Shown: positions 23,754-32,350 of the stretch, piece by piece
Numbering within the stretch: position 1 is the first letter of the stretch
Layout of the letters: each line of letters begins with the position of its first letter
NCBI GenBank assembly: GCA_947496215.1
Contig: CANMCF010000031.1
Location: forward strand, 1-32,350
DNA length: 32,350 nucleotides
Source: an uncultured Bizionia sp.
GTDB taxonomy: Bacteria > Bacteroidota > Bacteroidia > Flavobacteriales > Flavobacteriaceae
Direction: 5' to 3'
The notes under the pieces: generated by a model
The model's input: the letters and a program-made list of their open reading frames with translations, nothing else
Databases searched by the model: none
Told to the model about the DNA's origin: nothing
Translations under genes and position numbers: made by a program

Positions 23754-24116
23754 ATGAGCAAGAAAACCCTTGTATTTGGAGCCTCTTTGAAACCTGATAG
23801 GTATTCTAACAGGGCATTGAGAAGACTGGTGAATTACAATTATGAGACCGTTGCCTATGGTTTGGTCGAAGGAGAGGAGGCATCTGTCGTTGTCGATACG
23901 GAGTTGAAGCCGTATGAGAACATAGATACGATAACCCTATATTTAAATCCGAAAAGGCAAGAAGCCTATTATGACCATATCGTTTCATTGAAGCCAAAGC
24001 GAGTCATCTTCAATCCAGGTACGGAAAACCCTGATTTCTATGCGATCTTGGAGGAAAACGACATTGAGATAGAAGTTGCTTGTACCTTAGTTTTGTTGTC
24101 TGCGAATCAATATTAA
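23754..24116 (+). CDS. CoA-binding domain protein
   Basis: A 120-residue Rossmann-fold protein of the CoA_binding_2 (YccU-like) family. It starts KKTLVFGASLKPDRYSNRALRRL, the nucleotide-binding GAS...R-x-S-N-x-A segment. It then has YLNPKRQEAYYDHIVSLKPKRVIFNPGTENPDF and a C-terminal VACTLVLLSANQY. The family binds CoA or related cofactors; its exact role is unknown. Its 3' end overlaps the 3' end of the oppositely oriented symporter gene by 30 bases, so the two messages can pair. Confidence 0.93.
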   Translation: MSKKTLVFGASLKPDRYSNRALRRLVNYNYETVAYGLVEGEEASVVVDTELKPYENIDTITLYLNPKRQEAYYDHIVSLKPKRVIFNPGTENPDFYAILEENDIEIEVACTLVLLSANQY

Positions 24117-25529
24117 GCCTAAAAAGGTTAGTAGGCCATTTAAGATCAAAATGAAAAAGCCAAATTCGAAACCAAACCATTTTAAGCTATTCAAACTAAT
24201 TACATAGGATAGAATAGGTGATAGGATGGCTACAATGGGTACCAATTTGTCTCTTACATTCCATTTCGTGAATAATCCAAAAGCATACAAACCTAGCAAA
24301 GGACCGTAGGTGTATCCTGCAAATACAAAGAGTTTTTTGATCACACTTTCATCTTTGATAATGTATTTGAAGGCAACGATTACTAGAATCAAAACCAAGG
24401 AAATGAGTATGTGAATTTGTTTCCTGATGGCTATTTGCTTCTTTTTGTCGTGTTTTTTCTCAATATCCAGGATGTCGATGCTGAAAGAAGTCGTCAAAGA
24501 TGTCAAAGCACTATCAGCACTGCTATATGCAGCAGCGATCAAGCCTAACAAGAAAAAGACGAACACTCCAATTCCCAAATTGTTTTTTGCTATTATGGGG
24601 AACAAGTCGTCCTTATGTGCATCTATTCCATTTTGTTGAGCATAGACAGTTAAAAGGAGGCCTAAACTTAAAAAAATGAAATTTACCACGGTCAATACGA
24701 TTGTAAACCAAAACATATTTTTTTGTGCATCTTTCAATGTCTTGCAAGTCAGGTTCTTTTGCATCATGTCTTGATCTAGTCCAGTCATTACGATGGCTAT
24801 GAATGCACCAGAGATAAACTGTTTCCAGAAATAATTTCCAGATTTGAAATCGTCGAAAAAGAATGTCTTGGATAGTTCACTATCAAGTACATAGCCTAAA
24901 AGGTTGCCTCCCGAAAGGTTTAACTCATCACTTACAAAGTAAATGGCTACACCAACGGCAATAAGCATGAACAAGGTTTGTAACGTATCTGTCCAAACAA
25001 TGGTCTTTATGCCAGATTTAAAGGTGTATAGCCAAATAAGCAACACGGTTATGGTAACAGTTTGCCAAAAGGAGACACCGAGATCGTCGAACAGGATGAG
25101 TTGTAGCACATTTGCTACCAGATACAGCCTGAAACTAGCTCCAATAACTCTAGATATCAAGAAGAAAGAGGCTCCGGTCTTGTAGGAGTAATTACCAAAA
25201 CGATCCTCCAAATAGGTGTAGATGGAGGTCAAGTTCAATTTGTAATATAGTGGTAACAATACGGTACCTATAACCAAATAACCAATGATGTAACCAAAGA
25301 CCACTTGCATGTAGCTAAATTGAGAGGCTTCTATCCAACCAGGGACAGAGATGAAAGTCACACCGGAAAGCGATGCTCCAACCATGCCAAAGGCCACCAC
25401 ATACCAAGGAGATTGCTTGTTACCCTTGAAAAAAGCATCGTTCCCTGCCTTTTTACCTGTAAAAAAGGAAATTAGGACAAGTACACCGAAATAAGAGGCT
25501 ATTAAAAGTATTATATATGTGGAATTCAT
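24087..25529 (-). CDS. sodium:solute symporter (SSS family)
   Basis: A 480-residue integral membrane transporter with about 13 hydrophobic helices. The opening IASYFGVLVLISFFTGKKAG, then WYVVAFGMVGASLSGVTFISVPG (the sodium-site helix) and YLEDRFG are typical. So are GLDQDMMQKNLTCKTLKDAQKN (the QRxxxxK-like loop) and GLIAAAYSSADSALTSLTTS (the second sodium site). The substrate cannot be told from sequence; Flavobacteriaceae use such carriers for sugars, acids or sialic-acid-like substrates. It is convergent with, and overlaps by 30 bases, the CoA-binding gene. Confidence 0.94.
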   Translation of the reverse strand: MNSTYIILLIASYFGVLVLISFFTGKKAGNDAFFKGNKQSPWYVVAFGMVGASLSGVTFISVPGWIEASQFSYMQVVFGYIIGYLVIGTVLLPLYYKLNLTSIYTYLEDRFGNYSYKTGASFFLISRVIGASFRLYLVANVLQLILFDDLGVSFWQTVTITVLLIWLYTFKSGIKTIVWTDTLQTLFMLIAVGVAIYFVSDELNLSGGNLLGYVLDSELSKTFFFDDFKSGNYFWKQFISGAFIAIVMTGLDQDMMQKNLTCKTLKDAQKNMFWFTIVLTVVNFIFLSLGLLLTVYAQQNGIDAHKDDLFPIIAKNNLGIGVFVFFLLGLIAAAYSSADSALTSLTTSFSIDILDIEKKHDKKKQIAIRKQIHILISLVLILVIVAFKYIIKDESVIKKLFVFAGYTYGPLLGLYAFGLFTKWNVRDKLVPIVAILSPILSYVISLNSLKWFGFEFGFFILILNGLLTFLGLILIRRQQN

Positions 25530-25772
25530 CTAATGTTTTATTTTTCAATGCTAAAATAGTATTTTTACGATGTTAACCCTCATTTTTTTAAATGAAACAC
25601 ATTTTTGAATCAAAATGCTTCAATGAGGGCAAAAGTATTGAGGAAAGTACTCTGAAAGTAGGGTAAATTCATTCCAATCTGTTTATTTATAATGCGTAAT
25701 AAATAGAAAATGAATACTAAAACAAAAAAACATTAAATGAAACCAACTTTAACTCCCTTAAACCATTTAAAG

Positions 25773-28745
25773 ATGAAATATTATACCAGTTTACTTTTAG
25801 CGATCTCCTTTGTGATGACTTCATGGTCTCAAGAATACAAGAAAATGATCGTCAAAGGAACCTATACAGTCCAAGAAATACAAGCCAAGGCGGAAGCCCA
25901 TTTCTCCAAAGCGGGGACAGAAAGAGGAAAAGGATACAAGCCATATAAGAGATGGGAGTACAATGCCTTGAGGAACATGGATGAAAATGGTTATTTGAAG
26001 TCCGCCGATTTCTATTACAATGAATTGGAGAAATACAATAAGGCCAGAAACGAAAAAACCGATGTCTTGGCTAGGACAACCGAAGGGACATGGGAGCAAA
26101 TGGGGCCTACTTCATGGAATGCAACAAGTGGTTGGAATCCAGGAGTTGGTAGGATAACATCCATAGGTATCGAAGCAGCAAATACGAATCATATCATCGT
26201 AGGAGGAGCATCTGGAGGTGTTTGGAAGACAACGAACGGAGGAACAGATTGGACTGTGTTGACAGATAACATGTCCAATTTGATAGTGGCTTCCCTAACC
26301 ATAAACCCGTTGGACAATACCAATTATTTTTGGGGGTCGTCCCAAGGAAACATTTTCAGTTCTACGGATTCCGGGAATACATGGACCTTGTTATCCGATA
26401 CGGGAAACGGAAATGTCAATAAAATTTTGATAGACCCGACAAATGCCAATAAAATGTATTGCAGTGTACAAGGAGGAGGGATATACAAATCCACGAATGC
26501 AGGAGCAAGTTGGACATTGATACATACTTTGGCTACCAATGGTTATGATGTGGAATTCAAACCAGGAAATACAAATACCATTTACGCCACGGGTAACAAT
26601 TTTTTCAAATCTACGGATGGAGGTGTGACATTTACAACAGAGGATGCATTGGATGTCTACTCTCAAGAGTATATTTCAGGAAATACTAATTGGACTTCGG
26701 CAGGTTCTAACCAAAACAATTCGGTAACACCAAAGACAGGAACAGGATTGGGGTTGTATTACATAAATAACTACAGTCACCCTGAAACTCGATTGGTTTT
26801 ACCAGCAATGAATTTGACAGGAGCTTCGAATCCTCAACTTAAGTTTTCCTATACCAATGCGGCATGGGGTGGAGACATAGACGAATTAAAGGTGATCTAC
26901 AAGACTTCTGCAGCTGGAACTTGGACGGAATTGGCCAGTTATACGACGGCAACGACTTCTTGGCAAGACATAACGATCAACCTACCAAATCCATCAGCAG
27001 AATACTATGTAGCCTTGGAAGGGAAATCCAATTATGGAAGAGGAGTAACACTTGATGACGTTAGTGTGGAAGATGCTACGTTGGGAACACTTTTCGAAAA
27101 TGGTTTCGAATCGGATTCCGTTTTGTCAAGTGGACCAAAAATGATGGGAGTATCTGCTGACAATTCAAACGTGGTTTATGTATTGGAAGCGTCCAATGGA
27201 ATATTTGGAGCATTTTACAAATCCACGGATAGCGGAAATACATTTGTTAAGTTGGATCATGGAACAAACAATTATTTTGGATACAGCTCCACTGCCAGTG
27301 ATGACAGAGGGCAAGCTCCAAGGGACATGGACATTATTGTGAACCCCAACGATGCCAATGATGTGCACATTGCAGGAATCTTGTCATGGAGATCCACAAA
27401 TGGAGGAACAAGTTTCAACATCACCTCTCAATGGGTTCCTTCAAATGCAGCAAACCAGAACATTGGATATTGTCATGCGGACATAGACATAATGGAATAT
27501 GTGAACGGAAAAATATACGTGGGAAGTGACGGAGGCATCTTCGTTGCAGAAAATCCGCTTAATGTGAATAGCAACTACTACACGGACATCACATCTGGTT
27601 TGGGAATTAGACAATTTTATAAGATAGGGGTGAGTCAAACAGATCCAGAAGTGGTTTCTGGAGGATCTCAAGACAATGGTACTTCGGTTTACAACGATTC
27701 AGGAAATTGGAATGATTGGTTGGGAGCAGATGGTATGGAGACCTTTGTGGATAAAAACAACAACGACATCATATATGGAACGGTTCAATTCGGGTCGTTG
27801 TACAAGTCCACGAACCAAGGTTTGGGGTCTTTTGGCTTGGCTAGCCCAGAAAACAAGGATGGAAACTGGATCACACCTTTTGAACAGGACCCAATAGTAC
27901 AGAATACCATATACAGTGGGTACGATGAGGTATACAAATCCACCAATGGAGGTAATTCATGGACTTCGATATCCCAAAACTTTTCAGGGAATTTGAATCA
28001 CCTTAAAATAGCACCATCAAACAACAACATCATGTTTGCGGCAAGAGGTTCCAACTTATACAAGACTACGAATGGAGGAGCATCGAACTGGGTGGCATTG
28101 AATGGTTTCTCAGGAAGTATAAACTCAATCGCAATTCACCCGACGGATGCCAACAAGGTGGCGATTGCAACTACGGGAGACCAAAAAGTATATGTAAGTA
28201 CAGATGGAGGAACAAATTGGACAAGCTATTTGAAAAACCTACCAGATTTCAGTGCATTGGCTTTGGTTTGGACAAACCATTTGCAAGAAGGACTCTACGT
28301 GGGGATGAACTATGGTGTATATTATGTGGACACAACCGATGCTCAGGCAGATTGGTTGCCGTTCAGCAACAACTTGCCGAATGTGGAAGTCAGTGAGTTG
28401 GAAATAAACACTGCCAACAACAAGATATATGCAGGGACATACGGTCGTGGATTATGGAAGTCGGATCTTTATGAGGTAGGATTGAGTGTAGATGAACATA
28501 CAGCATTGAATACGATGACATTGTTCCCAAATCCAGCGACAGACACCGTAAGCCTATCATGGGATAAAAATGAGGATGTTTCCATCAGAATATACAACGC
28601 CTTGGGGAAACTCGTATATTTCACCAAAGGTCAAGACTTGACAAACACCTTTAAGATCAATACGTCCAATTATGCATCTGGGCTGTATTTTGTTAACGTT
28701 AATACTGTAAACGGGTTAATTACCAAAAAGTTGATGATTGAGTAA
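25773..28745 (+). CDS. T9SS-exported Asp-box beta-propeller protein
   Basis: About 990 residues starting at MKYYTSLLLAISF (signal peptide ending TSWSQ); an ATG 12 codons earlier would put polar residues before the signal. Residues ~90-880 contain at least ten Asp-box (BNR) turns such as VWKTTNGGTDWTVL, IFSSTDSGNTWTLL, IYKSTNAGASWTLI, VYKSTNGGNSWTSI and VYVSTDGGTNWTSY, forming beta-propellers of the sortilin/sialidase type. Between propeller blades (~295-445) lies a jelly-roll-like insert (TRLVLPAMNLTGASNPQLKF, GVTLDDVSVEDATLG). The C-terminus is a T9SS type A sorting domain (LFPNPATDTVSLSWD to LITKKLMIE). No clear glycosidase acid/base set is recognised. It is probably a surface binding or hydrolytic protein; the function is open. 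A terminator follows at 28771. Confidence 0.93.
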   Translation: MKYYTSLLLAISFVMTSWSQEYKKMIVKGTYTVQEIQAKAEAHFSKAGTERGKGYKPYKRWEYNALRNMDENGYLKSADFYYNELEKYNKARNEKTDVLARTTEGTWEQMGPTSWNATSGWNPGVGRITSIGIEAANTNHIIVGGASGGVWKTTNGGTDWTVLTDNMSNLIVASLTINPLDNTNYFWGSSQGNIFSSTDSGNTWTLLSDTGNGNVNKILIDPTNANKMYCSVQGGGIYKSTNAGASWTLIHTLATNGYDVEFKPGNTNTIYATGNNFFKSTDGGVTFTTEDALDVYSQEYISGNTNWTSAGSNQNNSVTPKTGTGLGLYYINNYSHPETRLVLPAMNLTGASNPQLKFSYTNAAWGGDIDELKVIYKTSAAGTWTELASYTTATTSWQDITINLPNPSAEYYVALEGKSNYGRGVTLDDVSVEDATLGTLFENGFESDSVLSSGPKMMGVSADNSNVVYVLEASNGIFGAFYKSTDSGNTFVKLDHGTNNYFGYSSTASDDRGQAPRDMDIIVNPNDANDVHIAGILSWRSTNGGTSFNITSQWVPSNAANQNIGYCHADIDIMEYVNGKIYVGSDGGIFVAENPLNVNSNYYTDITSGLGIRQFYKIGVSQTDPEVVSGGSQDNGTSVYNDSGNWNDWLGADGMETFVDKNNNDIIYGTVQFGSLYKSTNQGLGSFGLASPENKDGNWITPFEQDPIVQNTIYSGYDEVYKSTNGGNSWTSISQNFSGNLNHLKIAPSNNNIMFAARGSNLYKTTNGGASNWVALNGFSGSINSIAIHPTDANKVAIATTGDQKVYVSTDGGTNWTSYLKNLPDFSALALVWTNHLQEGLYVGMNYGVYYVDTTDAQADWLPFSNNLPNVEVSELEINTANNKIYAGTYGRGLWKSDLYEVGLSVDEHTALNTMTLFPNPATDTVSLSWDKNEDVSIRIYNALGKLVYFTKGQDLTNTFKINTSNYASGLYFVNVNTVNGLITKKLMIE

Positions 28746-28770
28746 TTAGTCTTTGAAAATTTGATAAATT

Positions 28771-28803
28771 AAGCCCAATGCTATCTAGTTATTGGGCTTT
28801 TTT
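28771..28803 (+). terminator. terminator of the Asp-box protein gene
   Basis: AAGCCCAAT and ATTGGGCTT pair around an 11-base loop, with a T run. Confidence 0.9.
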
Positions 28804-28828
28804 AATACCGATAGTGAGTAAAATATTG

Positions 28829-28836
28829 TAATTTCG
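28829..28836 (+). promoter_or_regulatory. -7 element of recR
   Basis: TAATTTCG matches TAnnTTTG in 7 of 8 positions only 6 bases before the recR start codon, so transcription would begin at or near the ATG. Confidence 0.4.
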
Positions 28837-28841
28837 CAGCT

Positions 28842-29459
28842 ATGGAATTTTCATCAAAACTTCTTGCAAATGCAGTGAATGAGGTCTCGCAACTGCCAGG
28901 GATAGGTAAACGTACGGCGTTACGATTGGTATTGCACTTGTTGAGACAACCAAAAGAACAAACAGAAGCCTTGTCCCAAGCATTGCAAAGCATGCGTAGC
29001 GATTTGAAATTCTGCAAGTCTTGTTACAATCTCAGTGATGTGGAATTATGTGAGATTTGCTCCAATCCCATGAGACAAGATGACGTTATATGCGTGGTTG
29101 AAGATGTCAGGGATGTGATGGCCATAGAAAATACGGCATCGCACAAGGGGTTGTATCACGTATTGGGAGGTAAGATATCTCCAATAGATGGAATTGGCCC
29201 TCACGACTTGAATATATCTGGACTTGTGGAAAAGGTAAGGGCTGGCAAGATAAAGGAACTCATCTTCGCATTGAGTCCTACGATGGAAGGTGATACGACG
29301 AATTTTTACATCTACAAGCAAATACAAGGCTTGGATGTCCAAACCTCCACGATAGCAAGGGGGATTTCGGTTGGTGATGAATTGGAATATGCAGATGAAA
29401 TAACACTTGGAAGAAGTATTTTGAACCGTATCCCATTCGAATCTTCATTGAAATCATAA
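28842..29459 (+). CDS. recR: recombination mediator RecR
   Basis: A 205-residue DNA-binding protein of the RecF(O)R pathway that helps load RecA at gaps. A helix-hairpin-helix region ([17 protein letters not shown], ~18-34) is followed by a C4 zinc finger (C58, C61, C70, C73). A Toprim domain then has [14 protein letters not shown] (~84-99) and [42 protein letters not shown] is the conserved Walker-like C-terminal piece. Length and order are standard. The glycosyltransferase gene follows after 19 bases. Confidence 0.97.
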   Translation: MEFSSKLLANAVNEVSQLPGIGKRTALRLVLHLLRQPKEQTEALSQALQSMRSDLKFCKSCYNLSDVELCEICSNPMRQDDVICVVEDVRDVMAIENTASHKGLYHVLGGKISPIDGIGPHDLNISGLVEKVRAGKIKELIFALSPTMEGDTTNFYIYKQIQGLDVQTSTIARGISVGDELEYADEITLGRSILNRIPFESSLKS

Positions 29460-29478
29460 CCCGTTTAACATCTTATAT

Positions 29479-30576
29479 TTGAAACTTTCAATCATCATAT
29501 TAAATTACAATGTGCGTTACTTTTTGGAGTTGTGCTTGCAGAGCGTCGAAGCTGCCGTTGTAAATTTGGATGCAGAGATCATTGTCGTGGACAACAACTC
29601 CAAAGATGGAAGTTGTGAGATGGTGAAACAAAGGTTTCCATATGTGAGGCTTTTGGAAAACAAGGAGAATTTAGGGTTTTCAAAAGGAAACAACATAGGT
29701 GTAAAAGAGGCAGAAGGAGAATATCTATGCATACTGAATCCAGATACGGTAGTAGCAGAGGATACTTTTGAAAGAGTGTTGGAATTTGCCGAAAAACAAG
29801 ACAAGGTAGGTATCGTAGGTTGCAAGCTCATAGATGGAAATGGGGAATACCTACCGGAAAGCAAACGAAACATACCAACGCCAGAAATAGCCATTCAAAA
29901 GATTTTGGGACGCTCACGAGGCTATTATGCCAATCACATAAAAGAAGGAGAAATAGGAAAGGCAGACATTTTCGTTGGAGCATTCATGCTAGTTAAGAAA
30001 GCGGTCTATGAGGAAGTAGGAGGATTGGACGAGGATTACTTCATGTACGGGGAAGACATAGATTTGTCGTACAAGATAGTAAAGGCAGGTTATGACAGTT
30101 ACTATTACGGAGAAACAGAAGTTATCCACTACAAGGGAGAAAGTACGTTAAAGGACAAGACGTATGCCAAGCGTTTTTACGGGGCCATGCAGATTTTCTA
30201 TGGGAAGCACTTTAAAAGCAACTTCCTTTTCGATGGTTTGGTTTGGTTAGGGATACAATCGGCGAGATTTCTCAAAAATCCATCATCTGCGGAAACATTG
30301 AATGTTGAAAACTATGCACTTGTTTCCAATGAGGAAAACAAGGGGTTGGCATTGAAATTGTCCAAACCGATGCAATTGGTTTCAGCAAAGGATAGGTTGC
30401 AAACAAACACCCAAGTTGTCTTCGATGCCAACGTGGTAAGTTTCAAGACAATTATAGACAAAGTATCAAGCATTGAAAAAAATAGGGGAATCACATTTAA
30501 AATACTTCCAAAAAACACTAATTTTATCGTTGGAAGTCATTCTTCCAAAAGCAGGGGAGAAGTGATAACCTTTTAA
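29479..30576 (+). CDS. family 2 glycosyltransferase
   Basis: A 365-residue inverting glycosyltransferase with a GT-A fold, starting at a TTG codon (KLSIIILNYNVRYFLELCL). Sugar-nucleotide binding is shown by IIVVDNNSKDGS and LENKENLGFSKGNNIG. NPDTVVAED supplies the metal-binding DxD-like step, and DIFVGAFMLVKKAVYEEVGGLDEDYFMYGEDIDLSYKI the acceptor and catalytic region. The type is that of rhamnosyltransferase/WcaA-like enzymes that build surface polysaccharide. No transmembrane anchor is evident. It lies directly behind recR (19-base gap), a pairing of convenience rather than pathway. Confidence 0.93.
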   Translation: MKLSIIILNYNVRYFLELCLQSVEAAVVNLDAEIIVVDNNSKDGSCEMVKQRFPYVRLLENKENLGFSKGNNIGVKEAEGEYLCILNPDTVVAEDTFERVLEFAEKQDKVGIVGCKLIDGNGEYLPESKRNIPTPEIAIQKILGRSRGYYANHIKEGEIGKADIFVGAFMLVKKAVYEEVGGLDEDYFMYGEDIDLSYKIVKAGYDSYYYGETEVIHYKGESTLKDKTYAKRFYGAMQIFYGKHFKSNFLFDGLVWLGIQSARFLKNPSSAETLNVENYALVSNEENKGLALKLSKPMQLVSAKDRLQTNTQVVFDANVVSFKTIIDKVSSIEKNRGITFKILPKNTNFIVGSHSSKSRGEVITF

Positions 30577-30645
30577 GAATCATTTTATTAAAACATACAG
30601 ATTTAAAATTATATAGAATAGTTAATAAAATAAGCTATTTTTTAT

Positions 30646-30653
30646 TAATTTTG
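30646..30653 (+). promoter_or_regulatory. -7 element of the E2 gene
   Basis: TAATTTTG matches TAnnTTTG fully, 37 bases before the start codon. No TTG is seen at the expected -33 spacing. Confidence 0.45.
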
Positions 30654-30690
30654 CAATCTGAAATATAAAAAACAGCTTTAGATTATTAAT

Positions 30691-32001
30691 ATGGCAAAAT
30701 TTGAACTAAAATTACCAAAAATGGGAGAGAGTGTTGCAGAAGCAACCATTACCTCTTGGCTAAAAGAAGTTGGAGAAACAATTGAAGCGGATGAGGCAGT
30801 CTTGGAGATTGCAACAGACAAAGTAGATAGTGAAGTACCAAGTGAAGTAGACGGTGTTTTAGTTGAAAAACTCTTCGATGTGGACGATGTCGTGCAAGTC
30901 GGACAGACAATTGCAATCATAGAGACGGAAGGAGAAGGAAGTGTCTCTGCTGAAGCGCCAAAAGCCGAAGCTGCACCAGTAGCTGCGGTTGCAGAAGTAG
31001 CCAAAGCCGTAACGGCGGCACAAGAAACCGTAGCTCCAATAAGTTCCAACGGAGATCGTTTTTATTCGCCATTGGTCAAAAATATGGCGAAGCAGGAAGG
31101 GATAGCTCAATCCGAGTTGGATACGGTTCCAGGAACAGGAAAAGATGGAAGGGTAACCAAAGCGGACATGTTGTCGTACCTTAAGAATAGAGGGAGTCAA
31201 CCTGCAACGGCCTCAAAAGCTCCTGTAGCAACTCCAAAAACAGCAAGTTCAGCACCAGCAAAAGCAGAAACTGCGCCAGTAGTGGCTAGCGGTGAGGACG
31301 AAATCATCGAGATGACCAGAATGGGTAAGTTGATTGCACACCACATGGTGGAATCCGTACAGACAAGTGCTCACGTACAGAGTTTCATAGAAGCGGATGT
31401 CACCAAGATTTGGAACTGGAGAAAGAAGGTGAAAGACGGTTTTGCAAAGCGAGAAGGCGAAAACCTGACGTTTACACCAATTTTCATGGAAGCTGTGGCA
31501 AAGGCATTACGAGATTTCCCAATGATGAACATCTCCTTACAAGGAAATACGATCATTAAAAAGAAAAACATAAACCTGGGTATGGCTGCTGCCTTACCAG
31601 ATGGCAACCTGATAGTGCCAGTCATCAAGAATGCCGATCAATTGAATTTGGTCGGGATGACAAAACAAGTCAACGACTTGGCAGGTAGAGCACGCCAAAA
31701 CAAATTGAAGCCGGACGACATCCAAGGCGGAACCTATACGGTAACCAATGTTGGTACTTTTGGCAGCATCATGGGAACACCTATAATAAACCAACCACAG
31801 GTGGGAATCTTGGCGTTGGGAGCAATACGCAAGGTGCCAGCCGTTATAGAGACTCCAGAAGGCGATTTCATTGGCATTCGTTACAAGATGTTCATGTCCC
31901 ACTCTTACGACCATAGAGTTGTAAATGGAGCACTTGGAGGACAATTCGTAAAGGCTGTAAAGGATTACTTGGAAGCTTGGGATAGCAATAGGGAGATATA
32001 A
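30691..32001 (+). CDS. dihydrolipoamide acyltransferase (E2) of a 2-oxo acid dehydrogenase complex
   Basis: A 436-residue E2 subunit. The N-terminal lipoyl domain covers 1-77, with the lipoylated lysine in EIATDKVDSEV (Lys44). An Ala/Pro/Glu-rich linker follows, then a peripheral subunit-binding domain (~127-170, SPLVKNMAKQEGI, GTGKDGRVTKADML). A second flexible linker leads to the catalytic core (~205-436). The active-site segment is SHSYDHRVVNGALGG (His408), with Asn in place of the usual Asp of HRxxDG. The E1 and E3 partners are not adjacent, so pyruvate, 2-oxoglutarate or branched-chain substrate cannot be decided; the sequence resembles the branched-chain/acetyl type. A terminator follows at 32038. 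Confidence 0.93.
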   Translation: MAKFELKLPKMGESVAEATITSWLKEVGETIEADEAVLEIATDKVDSEVPSEVDGVLVEKLFDVDDVVQVGQTIAIIETEGEGSVSAEAPKAEAAPVAAVAEVAKAVTAAQETVAPISSNGDRFYSPLVKNMAKQEGIAQSELDTVPGTGKDGRVTKADMLSYLKNRGSQPATASKAPVATPKTASSAPAKAETAPVVASGEDEIIEMTRMGKLIAHHMVESVQTSAHVQSFIEADVTKIWNWRKKVKDGFAKREGENLTFTPIFMEAVAKALRDFPMMNISLQGNTIIKKKNINLGMAAALPDGNLIVPVIKNADQLNLVGMTKQVNDLAGRARQNKLKPDDIQGGTYTVTNVGTFGSIMGTPIINQPQVGILALGAIRKVPAVIETPEGDFIGIRYKMFMSHSYDHRVVNGALGGQFVKAVKDYLEAWDSNREI

Positions 32002-32350
32002 CAAATTCCTGCGGAGGCAGGGCTCTTGATAATATGGAAAGCACAGTTTTTAGACTGTGCTTTTTTGTTTTTATAGAAAAGGTTCGTTTAACGTCTCGTA
32101 TAAGAAACGTAGGGCGGTTAAAAAGCATTTACGTTTCGGTTTAATACTTAGCTAAATATAAATATTTTGCTTTTACCTTTTCTTCTTTAAATGCCAAATT
32201 TTATATTTAGCGGACTTTGTAAATAAGCCAAGACTTTTGATTAAGCCACAAATGCCCTATGTTTTTTATACACCTTAACTTAGCCTTTCATTAAATTAGA
32301 TAAATTAATCATAAAGAACCAAAGAGAAGAATAAGGTTATTTTATACGCA
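32002..32350. other. non-coding, repeat-like right edge
   Basis: It holds the E2 terminator and then AT-rich sequence without a gene. At 32083-32104 it reads TTCGTTTAAC, 6 bases, TATAAG; the reverse complements of the repeats at 4104-4113 and 6046-6055 have the same TTCGTTTAAC, 6 bases, TATAAA. An imperfect inverted repeat lies at 32151-32170 and 32193-32211 (12 matching bases GCTAAATATAAA at its base). The stretch recalls intergenic repeats I have seen in other marine Flavobacteriaceae, but this is memory, not a search. Confidence 0.4.
32038..32066 (+). terminator. terminator of the E2 gene
   Basis: AAAGCACAGT and ACTGTGCTTT pair around a short T/A-rich loop, with a T run. Confidence 0.92.

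Noticed and set aside
1-32350. CRISPR arrays, rRNA or tRNA genes
   Set aside because: No regularly spaced short repeats and no tRNA or rRNA landmarks were seen on either strand.

Overview
The window looks like chromosomal DNA of a marine member of the Flavobacteriaceae (Bacteroidota); I cannot name the genus. The reasons are low GC, exported proteins with short signal peptides ending in ...AQ or ...SQ, three proteins with C-terminal type A sorting domains of the type 9 secretion system (T9SS), a carboxypeptidase-regulatory-like/TonB-type outer membrane receptor, GldL-like HWP membrane proteins, and promoters of the Bacteroidota type (TTG, 19-20 bases, TAnnTTTG).

Region 1 (1-4000) is very AT-rich. 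It holds a tight leftward operon of three exported proteins: a large coiled-coil protein of unknown function followed by two paralogous proteins with a phage tail-collar-like fold. Region 2 (4060-6115) is a mobile or cassette-like block. Two ~110 bp direct repeats bracket an IS110-family transposase remnant and a GC-rich, cysteine-rich beta-helix protein with its own twin terminators. Region 3 (6382-8305) has a secreted protein with a galactose-binding-like domain and an orphan toxin-like protein. That protein combines a DNRP...QRKL leader (seen in proteins linked to extracellular contractile injection systems), a nucleotidyltransferase-like domain and an RGG-rich tail.

Region 4 (8483-17289), all leftward, carries a sulfatase lipoprotein, an S15/CocE-type peptidase, a VOC protein with a WYL regulator, a PadR regulator with two small GldL-like membrane proteins (one of 59 residues, unlisted by ordinary length cut-offs), and a tandem pair of chitin-active T9SS proteins. 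One of the pair is a GH18 chitinase; the other appears to be a shortened copy that kept the chitin-binding modules. Region 5 (17526-32001) is mostly housekeeping: htpG, a fabH-like gene, an outer membrane receptor, a CoA-binding protein, a sodium:solute symporter, a large Asp-box beta-propeller T9SS protein, recR, a family 2 glycosyltransferase and a 2-oxo acid dehydrogenase E2 gene. The right edge (after 32070) enters another repeat-like non-coding stretch that shares a short motif with the repeats of region 2.

The genes fit a particle- or polymer-degrading marine bacterium: chitin and sulfated-polymer hydrolysis, peptide hydrolysis, and T9SS surface display. The best candidates for something undescribed are the three-gene exported operon (126-3995), the repeat-bounded beta-helix block (4062-6115) and the DNRP/NTase/RGG protein (7382-8305). 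All functional statements are from reading the sequence; no search was run.
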